DNA from: Actinomycetales bacterium
GTDB taxonomy: Bacteria; Actinomycetota; Actinomycetes; Actinomycetales; Cellulomonadaceae
DNA: 12,575 nt
Assembly (NCBI GenBank): GCA_012514545.1
Contig: JAAZAC010000284.1
Coordinates: 1 to 12,575 of the forward strand
Direction of reading: 5' to 3'
How positions within the stretch are numbered: the first letter of the stretch is position 1; each line of letters begins with the position of its first letter. The position numbers and the translations under genes are program-made. The notes below the pieces were generated by a model. That model saw only the letters and a list, made by a program, of their open reading frames with translations. It was not told the DNA's origin and searched no databases. Of this stretch, positions 6,621-12,575 are shown piece after piece.

Positions 6621-6677
6621 GACAAGGCCACATCGGTGAGTTTGGCCCTTGACGTCGCGCCGCCCGTCCCCCGGAAT
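6621..6677 (+). promoter_or_regulatory. Candidate promoter and operator of the MocR gene
   Basis: TTGACG (6649-6654) is a good -35. CGGAAT (6672-6677), 17 nt further, is a weak -10, which would start transcription at about 6684, the GTG itself. An imperfect inverted repeat, CAAGGCCA (6623-6630) and TGGCCCTTG (6643-6651, one extra C), overlaps the -35. Overlap with the -35 would suit autoregulation, which is frequent in MocR proteins. This is inference. Confidence 0.35.
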
Positions 6678-6683
6678 GGGCGG

Positions 6684-8141
6684 GTGGCCGACCACCTCGC
6701 CCTCGTCCCGGCCCGCCGGATCTCCGCGGCGGGCCTCGCGCGCGTGCTCGGGGGGTGGCGCGGCCGCGGCCCCGCGTACGCCGCGCTCGCCGACGCCGTC
6801 CGGCTCGCCCTCGTCAGCGGGGCCGTGCCCGTGGGCACCCGGCTCCCGTCGGAGCGCGAGCTCGCCGAGCACCTCGGGCTCTCCCGCACGACGACGTCGG
6901 CCGCGTACCGGCGGCTGCGCGAGCAGCGCTACCTCGCGGGCCGGCGCGGCGCGGGCAGCGTGCTCGTCCTCCCGACGCCGCCGCGCCCCGACGCGTGGCG
7001 CCCGGACACCGCCGAGGGCAGGTGGGAGCTCGACCTCAGCATGACCATGCCGCCGCTGCCGCCCGAGCTCACCGCGGCCGTCGCCGAGGCGCTCGAGCTC
7101 CTCCCGGCGCACGCGGGCGCGCCGAGCGGCTACCTCGTCCGCGGCAGCCGCGCGCTGCGCGAGGCGATCGCCCGCCGGTACACCGCGCGCGGCGTGCCCA
7201 CCGACCCCGAGCAGGTGCTCGTCACCACGGGCGCGCAGCACGCGCTGCACCTGCTCGCCACGGTCCTGTGCGCGCGGGGCGACCGGGTCGTCGTCGAGCA
7301 CCCCACCTACCCCAACGCGATCGGCGTCGTGCGCGAACGCGGCGCCCGGCCGGTCCCGGTGCCCATGACCGCCGACGGCGTCGACCTCGACCTGCTCGAG
7401 TCGACCCTGCGCGCCTCGGGCGCTCGGGCGGTGTACCTCGTGGCGGACAACCACAACCCCACGGGCGTCACGCTCGCCGCCGCGGCGCGCGCCCGCGTCG
7501 CCGACCTGTGCCGGCGGCACGGCGCCGTGCTCGTCCTCGACGAGACCCTCGCCGACCTGCATCTCGACGCCCCGCCCGACCCCGACGCCGCGGCCGCCCC
7601 CGAGCGTCCGGGGGCGACGGTGGTCCGGGTCGGCTCGGCGTCGAAGAGCTTCTGGGCGGGCCTGCGGGTCGGCTGGGTGCGCGCCCCGGCCGCGCTCGTC
7701 GAGCGCCTCGCCGCGGCGCGCATGACCAGCGACATCGCTACCGCCGTGCTCGACCAGCTCGCGCTCGTGCGCCTGCTGGACCGGGAGGAGGTCGTGCTGC
7801 CGCGGCTGCGCGACGAGCTGCGCGCGCGGCGCGACCTGCTCGCCGACCTCCTGCGCGCGCGGGCACCGCAGTGGCGGTTCCCGACGCCGGCCGGCGGCAT
7901 GGTCCTCTGGGTCGACCTCGGCGCGCGGGCCTCGACGTCGCTCGCCGCGCTCGCGGGCGAGGCGGGCCTGCGCGTCCCGCCCGGCACGCGGTTCGGCGTC
8001 GACGGCTCGTTCGACCAGTTCCTGCGGCTCAGCTTCGGGGCGGACCCGGCCGACCTCGAGCGGGCGGTCGACGTGCTCGTCGCGGCCTGGCCGCGCGCGG
8101 TCGGGTCGGCCCTGCCCCTGGACGGGCGCGCCGTCGTCTGA
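6684..8141 (+). CDS. MocR-type transcriptional regulator (GntR winged helix fused to class I aminotransferase domain)
   Basis: The 485-residue product has a GntR-type winged helix at about residues 25-95 (LPSERELAEHLGLSRTTTSAAYRRL in the recognition region). A linker and a fold-type I aminotransferase domain from about 110 follow. Catalytic-fold motifs are present: DNHNPTG, LDETLADL, and SASKSFWAGLRVGW with the PLP lysine at K321. In MocR/PdxR proteins the PLP domain acts as an effector sensor, and targets include vitamin B6, GABA or transport genes. The usual divergently encoded membrane or transport partner is not present, so the target is unclear. GTG 6684 is preferred over in-frame GTG 6636 because a good -35 lies between them and GGAATGGGCGG precedes it. 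Confidence 0.9.
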   Translation: MADHLALVPARRISAAGLARVLGGWRGRGPAYAALADAVRLALVSGAVPVGTRLPSERELAEHLGLSRTTTSAAYRRLREQRYLAGRRGAGSVLVLPTPPRPDAWRPDTAEGRWELDLSMTMPPLPPELTAAVAEALELLPAHAGAPSGYLVRGSRALREAIARRYTARGVPTDPEQVLVTTGAQHALHLLATVLCARGDRVVVEHPTYPNAIGVVRERGARPVPVPMTADGVDLDLLESTLRASGARAVYLVADNHNPTGVTLAAAARARVADLCRRHGAVLVLDETLADLHLDAPPDPDAAAAPERPGATVVRVGSASKSFWAGLRVGWVRAPAALVERLAAARMTSDIATAVLDQLALVRLLDREEVVLPRLRDELRARRDLLADLLRARAPQWRFPTPAGGMVLWVDLGARASTSLAALAGEAGLRVPPGTRFGVDGSFDQFLRLSFGADPADLERAVDVLVAAWPRAVGSALPLDGRAVV

Positions 8142-8153
8142 CGCTCCCACCAG

Positions 8154-8173
8154 GCCAAGGGTTCGCCCTTGGC
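8154..8173 (+). terminator. 8-bp hairpin with TTCG loop after the MocR gene
   Basis: GCCAAGGG (8154-8161) pairs perfectly with CCCTTGGC (8166-8173) around TTCG, 12 nt after the stop codon. The closing pair is G-C, not the extra-stable C-G. No T-tract follows. It probably separates MocR from the next unit. Confidence 0.6.
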
Positions 8174-8211
8174 TCTGGAGCGCCGGGCGGCCCGGCCGCA
8201 GCGTGGGGGCA

Positions 8212-8228
8212 CCGGTGACGGTCACCGG
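8212..8228. promoter_or_regulatory. Perfect 17-nt palindrome just upstream of a ribosome binding site
   Basis: CCGGTGAC-G-GTCACCGG is a perfect inverted repeat ending 2 nt before the Shine-Dalgarno sequence of the 62-aa gene. As DNA it could be an operator. As RNA it could form a 6-bp hairpin with a 5-nt loop beside the ribosome site. A further 7-nt half-site (GGTCACC, 8436-8442) occurs just after that gene. Confidence 0.45.
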
Positions 8229-8230
8229 CG

Positions 8231-8238
8231 AAGGAGGT
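8231..8238 (+). promoter_or_regulatory. Near-ideal Shine-Dalgarno sequence
   Basis: AAGGAGGT lies 8 nt before ATG 8247 and is the best ribosome binding site in the window. It is the main evidence that the short downstream frame is translated. Confidence 0.75.
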
Positions 8239-8246
8239 GCCCACGC

Positions 8247-8435
8247 ATGGCGACGCCCGTCCCCGTCCGCCCGACGCCCGCCCGGCGGCTCCTCGCGGCC
8301 GCCCTCGCCGCGGCGCTCGGGGCCGCCTTCGGCGCCGGCGTCGCGCTCGCCGCCCGGCCCGGCGACCCCGTGCCCGACGGCGAGCGCGTGCCCTTCCGCC
8401 CGCCGAGCGTGGAGGTCGTGCCGCTGGCACCCTGA
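8247..8435 (+). CDS. 62-aa secreted or membrane-anchored small protein, hypothetical
   Basis: I do not recognise this protein. It has two arginines at 13-14, then a hydrophobic alanine-rich helix at about 15-36, followed by a Pro-rich polar tail (RPGDPVPDGERVPFRPPSVEVV). This could be a cleavable signal peptide (ALA-A near residues 33-36) or a single-pass anchor with the tail outside. Translation is supported by the AAGGAGGT site and by a stop 26 nt before the DUF2236 gene, which suggests an operon. The tail has no cysteine. It may assist or localise the downstream oxygenase, but this rests on position only. Confidence 0.65.
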   Translation: MATPVPVRPTPARRLLAAALAAALGAAFGAGVALAARPGDPVPDGERVPFRPPSVEVVPLAP

Positions 8436-8461
8436 GGTCACCACCCGACCGAGGGAGCGCA

Positions 8462-9463
8462 GTGCCGTCAGCACCCGCAGCATCCACGCCCCGGCGCCTG
8501 CCCGACGCCGTGACCGACCTGCGGCGCCGGGCGGGCGCCGCGGTCTTCGCGCGGGTCGCGGGGCCGGACGGGCCGGCCAACCGGGAGCGGGTGCACCTGA
8601 CCCCCGGCCCGCGGTGGTTCGCCACCGGGTCGCCGATCCAGCGGGTGCACGGCGACGCGTCGATGTTCGTCGGCGGGCTCCGCGCGCTCCTGCTGCAGTC
8701 CCTGCACCCGTCGGCGATGGCGGCCGTGGCCGGGCACTCCGGCTACCGCGGCGACCCGTGGGGCCGCCTCGCCCGCACCTCGACGTTCCTCGCCTTCACG
8801 ACGTTCGGCGCCGCCGACGACGCCGCGGCCGCCGTGGCCCGCGTGCGCGCGATCCACGACCGGGTGCGCGGGAGGACGCCCGAGGGCGTCCCGTACGTCG
8901 CCGGGGACCCGGAGCTCCTCGCGTGGGTGCACGTGGCGGAGGTCGACAGCTTCCTGCGCGCGCACGACAGGTACGGCGCCGAGCCCCTCGACCCCGCGGG
9001 GCGCGACGCGTACGTGGCCCAGGCCGCCGTCGTCGGGCGAGCGCTCGGGGCCGCGGACGTGCCGACGACGGTCGCCGGGCTGGGCGAGCGCCTCGCCGGC
9101 TTCCGCCCGCAGCTGCGGGCGACCGAGGCGGCGCTCGACACCGCGCGGTTCATCCTCCGCGAGCCGCCGCTCGGCGGCCCGCTCCGCCCGCCGTACGCGC
9201 TGCTCACCGCGGGCGCGGTCGCGCTGCTGCCGGCCTGGGCGCGCGCCGAGCTCCGCCTGCGCGGCGCCCGGACGCCCGCGCGCGCCGCGGCGGCCCGCGC
9301 GTCGGGGGCCGTGGTCACCCGCCTCATCCGCTGGGTGATGGCCGCGACCCCGCCGCCGGACGCGCCCGACGCGCCGGTGCGGCCCCCGGAGGAGCGGCGC
9401 GCGGGCGACGAGTGCCCGGGGCGCGCCCCGGTCAGTCCGCGGCGGCCAGGCGGAGGGTCGTGA
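8462..9463 (+). CDS. DUF2236 / MpaB-type oxygenase family protein
   Basis: The 333-residue product carries the DUF2236 core: GDASMFVGGLRALLLQSLHPSAM (from about residue 64, with H82), then AGHSGYRGDPWGRLARTSTFL, and WVHVAEVDSF with H157. The family is related to fungal MpaB and to latex-clearing protein Lcp, which are haem b oxygenases. Conserved histidines here may bind haem; this is family knowledge, not shown by sequence alone. The substrate is unknown. GTG 8462 is chosen for the GAGGGAG site 4 nt before it. The last 50 residues are Pro/Arg-rich low complexity and overlap the convergent permease gene by 32 bp. It probably forms an operon with the preceding 62-aa protein. Confidence 0.9.
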   Translation: MPSAPAASTPRRLPDAVTDLRRRAGAAVFARVAGPDGPANRERVHLTPGPRWFATGSPIQRVHGDASMFVGGLRALLLQSLHPSAMAAVAGHSGYRGDPWGRLARTSTFLAFTTFGAADDAAAAVARVRAIHDRVRGRTPEGVPYVAGDPELLAWVHVAEVDSFLRAHDRYGAEPLDPAGRDAYVAQAAVVGRALGAADVPTTVAGLGERLAGFRPQLRATEAALDTARFILREPPLGGPLRPPYALLTAGAVALLPAWARAELRLRGARTPARAAAARASGAVVTRLIRWVMAATPPPDAPDAPVRPPEERRAGDECPGRAPVSPRRPGGGS

Positions 9464-10160
9464 GCCGGCGGATCGCCAGCCAGGTCACGCCGACGGTCAC
9501 GACCGCGAGCAGCGTGAGCCCCACCGGCATGCTCACCGCGGAGTCCACGCCCCAGCCCGACGCGCGGTAGCCGAGCATGCGCTCCGCCGGCGCGAGCGCC
9601 CACTGCCGGATCGACACGTCGCGCACGCCCGGCACGTACCCGCCGAGCACCGACTCCCACAGCAGCGCGTAGAGCAGGCCGACGACGACGGCGTTGCGCG
9701 TCAGCACGCTGAGCGCGAGGAAGAGCGCGGTGTACGCGACGCCCGCCAGCAGCGCGGCCACGCCGTACGCCGTCGTCAGGCGCAGCTCGACGTCGCCCGC
9801 GATCGCGGCGCCCGCCATGACGGGGAGCACGGCGAACACGACGGTCGTCGCGAGCGCCACGGCCAGCTTCGCGAGCAGGATCGAGCGCCGCGGCACCGGC
9901 TTGGCCAGCAGGTAGACGATCGAGCCGTCGTCGATCTCGGGGCCGATGACGCCGGTCCCGATGAGCAGGCACATGAGCGGCAGCAGCGTGCCCATCGCGA
10001 AGCCGTCGGTGAGGCCCGCGGAGGCGCTGGGCGAGGCGCCCGACGCCCACCGCGTGAGCGCGGCGAGCCCGAGGAGCAGCACGGGCAGGACGAGGAGCAG
10101 CAGGGACCGCCGGCGGCCGAGGAGGCCGCGGACCGTGAGCTCCATGACGACGGGGTTCAT
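9432..10160 (-). CDS. ABC-2 type transporter permease subunit (second pair)
   Basis: The 242-residue product is an integral membrane protein with about six helices. It begins with a VRGLLGRRRSLLLLVLP cytoplasmic-to-helix 1 entry. The conserved PEIDDGSIVYLLAKPVPRRSILLAKL loop (about residues 73-98) is typical of ABC-2 permeases of bacteriocin/drug or copper-type exporters. It would form the membrane channel for the ATPase encoded immediately upstream. Its ATG overlaps that gene's stop as ATGA, so translation is coupled and no separate ribosome site is needed. It is the last gene of the operon and overlaps the convergent DUF2236 gene tail-to-tail. Confidence 0.85.
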   Translation of the reverse strand: MNPVVMELTVRGLLGRRRSLLLLVLPVLLLGLAALTRWASGASPSASAGLTDGFAMGTLLPLMCLLIGTGVIGPEIDDGSIVYLLAKPVPRRSILLAKLAVALATTVVFAVLPVMAGAAIAGDVELRLTTAYGVAALLAGVAYTALFLALSVLTRNAVVVGLLYALLWESVLGGYVPGVRDVSIRQWALAPAERMLGYRASGWGVDSAVSMPVGLTLLAVVTVGVTWLAIRRLTTLRLAAAD

Positions 10161-11068
10161 CGGGCCACCAGGTAGGCGAAGACGCTCTCGAGGGACTCGT
10201 CCGCTGGGGCGACGTCGTGCAGCCGCACGCCGGCGTCGCGGGCGACGCGCGGCAGGGCGTGCACGAACCGGCCCCAGTCGGACGTCTGGACGGCGAGCGA
10301 CCCGCCCGCCAGGGTCACGCCGTCGGCCGCCCCGGCGGCGACGAGCGCGGCGGCGAGGCGCCGGTCGTCGCTCGAGGCGATCGTGTACTGGTGCGGCCGC
10401 TCGGTCATGAGCCGGCGGATCCGCCGGTAGTCGCCGGACGCCGCGTGCCGGCCGGCGACGAGCACCTCGATGGTGCCGGCGATCTGCTCGACCTCCTCGA
10501 GGATGTGGCTGCTGAACAGCACCGTGCGGCCCTCGGCGGCGAGGCGGCGCAGCAGGTCCATGAGGTGCAGGCGCTGCCGCGGGTCCATGCCGTTGAACGG
10601 CTCGTCGAGGAGCAGCACCGCGGGGTCGTGGACGAGCGCGGTCGCCATCTTCACGCGCTGCTTCATGCCCTTGGAGTACGTGGCGATGGGGCGGTCGGCG
10701 GCGTCGAGCATCTCGACGGTCTCGAGCGCCCGGCGGGCGGCGGCCTCGGCGTCGGCCAGGCCGTGCAGCCGCGCGTTGGCGAGGAGGAACTGCCAGCCCG
10801 TGACCATGTCGTACATCGCCTCGGCCTCGGGGACGAGGCCGATGGTCCGGTAGATCGCCGGGTTGCGCCACACCGTGCCGCCGTCGAGGGTCACCGTCCC
10901 CGCCGACGGCGCGAGGAACCCGCCCATCATCGAGATGAGCGTCGACTTGCCCGCGCCGTTCGGCCCGAGCAGGCCCGTGATGCCGGGCCCGACGGTCATC
11001 GTCACGTCGTTGACGGCGACGACGTTGCCGTACCACCGGGACACCCCGGTGAGGGTGATCGTGCTCAC
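10157..11068 (-). CDS. ABC transporter ATP-binding protein (second pair)
   Basis: The 303-residue product is a complete nucleotide-binding subunit. It has Walker A GPNGAGKST (35-43), Q-loop region near GLVPEAEAMYD, signature YSKGMKQR, Walker B VLLLDEPFNGMD and switch histidine in SSHI. This is the DrrA/CcmA-like exporter class. A C-terminal region of about 80 residues after the ATPase core, ending ESVFAYLVAR, is common in this class. The GTG start at 11068 overlaps the upstream permease stop as GTGA; GGAAGG lies about 13 nt upstream. It would energise the permease encoded next. Cargo is not evident. Confidence 0.92.
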   Translation of the reverse strand: MSTITLTGVSRWYGNVVAVNDVTMTVGPGITGLLGPNGAGKSTLISMMGGFLAPSAGTVTLDGGTVWRNPAIYRTIGLVPEAEAMYDMVTGWQFLLANARLHGLADAEAAARRALETVEMLDAADRPIATYSKGMKQRVKMATALVHDPAVLLLDEPFNGMDPRQRLHLMDLLRRLAAEGRTVLFSSHILEEVEQIAGTIEVLVAGRHAASGDYRRIRRLMTERPHQYTIASSDDRRLAAALVAAGAADGVTLAGGSLAVQTSDWGRFVHALPRVARDAGVRLHDVAPADESLESVFAYLVAR

Positions 11069-12006
11069 AGCCGACCCGCCTTCCGGTAGCGCTGCAGCAG
11101 GAGCCCGCCGAAGAACGCGACGGCGACCACGTAGACGGCCGCCAGCACGCCCGCCTGGCCGGCCGTCGTCGGCGCGAACTCGGGGATCGTGGCGTCGACC
11201 CCGAGGAACCAGACCGCGAGCCCGTCGACGAGCCGGTACGGGTCGATGGCGCCGCCCAGCACCGCGAGGTCCGGCAGGTCCTGGCCCAGCGCGATCCCGG
11301 AGAGCGCGAAGGACATCCCCGTCACCACGGTGAGGATCGTGATGATCGCCGCGACGCCGAGCCCCCGGCGGGGCGTGAACGCCGCGATGGCGAGGCCGAC
11401 GGCGGCGAGGAGCACCGCGAGCAGCAGCGACGCCAGCAGGCCGCCCGCCCAGCCGACGAACTGGTCGTCCGCGGGGAGCTCCGCCAGCAGCGCCGCGACC
11501 ATGAGCAGCGTCTGCGGCAGCGCCATCACCGCGAAGAGCGCGATCGTCACGCCCGCGTACCGGGCCGCCACGTAGTCGGTGCGGCGCATCGGCCGCGACA
11601 GGTACAGCGGCAGGACGCCGTGCCGCAGGTCCCGGGACACCGCGTACGGGGCCGCGAGAGCCACGAACAGGGAGAACACGATCTGCAGCTGCGACAGGTA
11701 CTGGGTGTACGAGATCGGGGGCTCGTCGTCGCCGGTGAGCAGCGAGACCAGACCGATGACGATCGGCGGGACCGCGAGGATGCCCACCAGCGCCCACGGC
11801 ATGACCTTGCTGCGCGCGGGCCGGCCGATGCCGAAGACCCCGCGCACGGTGTCCAGCAGCAGCGTGCGGACGATCCAGCCGCGGCCGAAGCGCGGGCCGT
11901 CGTAGTGGCGGAAGCCGATGTCGTGGATGACGTCGGTGCGCTCGCCGGCCGCGGGCGCGCCGGCCGCCGCGGGGGTCGGCGGCACAGGGGTCGTCGCGTC
12001 GGTCAT
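11065..12006 (-). CDS. ABC transporter permease (first pair)
   Basis: The 313-residue product starts with a Pro/Ala-rich cytoplasmic tail, then IHDIGFRHYDGPRFGRGWIVRTLLLDTVRGVFG (27-59), a conserved pre-membrane motif of this actinobacterial permease family. About six helices follow. Between helices 2 and 3 is the ABC-2 type loop AVSRDLRHGVLPLYLSRPMRRTDYVAARY. It pairs by position with the partial ATPase upstream, with which it shares an ATGA overlap (12003-12006). It is longer than, and only distantly similar to, the second permease, so the two pairs are not a recent duplication. Confidence 0.88.
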   Translation of the reverse strand: MTDATTPVPPTPAAAGAPAAGERTDVIHDIGFRHYDGPRFGRGWIVRTLLLDTVRGVFGIGRPARSKVMPWALVGILAVPPIVIGLVSLLTGDDEPPISYTQYLSQLQIVFSLFVALAAPYAVSRDLRHGVLPLYLSRPMRRTDYVAARYAGVTIALFAVMALPQTLLMVAALLAELPADDQFVGWAGGLLASLLLAVLLAAVGLAIAAFTPRRGLGVAAIITILTVVTGMSFALSGIALGQDLPDLAVLGGAIDPYRLVDGLAVWFLGVDATIPEFAPTTAGQAGVLAAVYVVAVAFFGGLLLQRYRKAGRL

Positions 12007-12575
12007 CGCGCCGCCTCCCGGAAGAGCTCGGTCAGGTGGTGGCGGCGGCGCTGCATGCGCACGAGGCCGACGCCGAGGCCGGCGGCCGCCGCGGTCACCG
12101 CGTCGGGCACCGTCTCGTCGGTGAGGTCGACGGCGAAGTGCTGGCCTCCGGCGTCGGGCGCCTGCTCGACGCGGACGCCGGCCGCGCGGAGGCGGGCGAC
12201 GACCTCGTCGGCCCGCTCGGTCACCTCGACGACGAGCGCGCCCGACAGGGCCGTGGCCTCCGCCGTCGACGTCGAGCGCTGGAGCACCCCCGCCTCGATG
12301 ACGACGACGTGGTCGGCGATGCGCTCGAGCTCGCCGAGCAGGTGGGACGTGACGAGCACGGAGATGCCGAACTCGGTGCCGATGCGGCGGATGAGCTCGA
12401 GCATCTCGTCGCGCCCGGCGGGGTCGAGGCCGTTGGTGGGCTCGTCGAGGAGCACGAGGCGCGGGTCGTGCACGAGGGCCTGCGCGAGCTTGACCCGCTG
12501 CTTCATGCCCGTCGAGTAGCCGCCGATCGGCCGGTAGCGCTCCTCGTAGAGGCCGACGTGGCGCAGCGTGTCGGC
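12003..12575 (-). CDS. ABC transporter ATP-binding protein (first pair), C-terminal part
   Basis: The frame is open to the right edge, giving 190 residues without a start. The signature YSTGMKQRVKLAQALVHD, Walker B LVLLDEPTNGLD and switch histidine SHLLGE are visible. Walker A and the start lie outside the window. The C-terminal extension (from about VLQRSTSTAEATAL) ends HHLTELFREAAR, a usual tail of exporter ATPases. It is the first visible gene of the four-gene operon; the operon promoter must be further right. Confidence 0.9.
   Translation of the reverse strand, partial: ADTLRHVGLYEERYRPIGGYSTGMKQRVKLAQALVHDPRLVLLDEPTNGLDPAGRDEMLELIRRIGTEFGISVLVTSHLLGELERIADHVVVIEAGVLQRSTSTAEATALSGALVVEVTERADEVVARLRAAGVRVEQAPDAGGQHFAVDLTDETVPDAVTAAAAGLGVGLVRMQRRRHHLTELFREAAR

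Noticed and set aside
6636..6683. Upstream GTG start for the MocR gene
   Set aside because: It has no ribosome site and would put a good TTGACG -35 inside the coding region.

Overview
The window is very GC-rich with strong G/C preference at third codon positions. It has actinobacterial hallmarks: GTG starts, sparse Shine-Dalgarno sites, possible leaderless starts, and families common in Actinomycetota (DUF2236/MpaB, ThrE-type exporter, MocR regulators, paired ABC-2 drug-type exporters). It looks like ordinary chromosome of a Cellulomonas-like or related Micrococcales actinobacterium. The genus is an inference from style. There is no integrase, transposase, phage gene or CRISPR array.

Layout, left to right. 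The left edge holds the N-terminal part of a minus-strand PLP enzyme of the amino acid deaminase/aldolase type. About 45 bp away, divergently, is an FAD-linked aldonolactone oxidase (576-1940), probably with a leaderless promoter. It converges with a small four-helix membrane protein (1944-2369, minus). That gene is divergent from a ThrE-family threonine/serine exporter (2488-3753). Two tRNA genes follow on the plus strand, tRNA-Ser(GCU) and tRNA-Arg(ACG), each with a downstream hairpin; the first hairpin is a perfect 16-bp stem. Two minus-strand genes follow, a GNAT acetyltransferase and a DUF4287 protein. The DUF4287 gene is divergent from a Kelch-like beta-propeller lipoprotein (5453-6595), and two perfect 22-bp tandem repeats lie between them.

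Next is a MocR-type regulator (winged helix fused to an aminotransferase fold, 6684-8141), closed by an 8-bp hairpin. A two-gene unit follows: a 62-residue secreted or membrane-anchored protein with an ideal ribosome binding site behind a perfect 17-nt palindrome, then a DUF2236/MpaB-type oxygenase (8462-9463). The right end is a minus-strand ABC exporter operon read in the order ATPase (partial), permease, ATPase, permease. All three junctions are 4-nt ATGA/GTGA overlaps, so the genes are very likely translationally coupled. The last permease overlaps the oxygenase gene tail-to-tail by 32 bp.

Most of the window is housekeeping or common accessory content. I see no clear new defence or mobile system. 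The least explained parts are the 62-aa protein plus MpaB unit with its palindrome, the tandem repeat in front of the Kelch lipoprotein, and the orphan MocR regulator.
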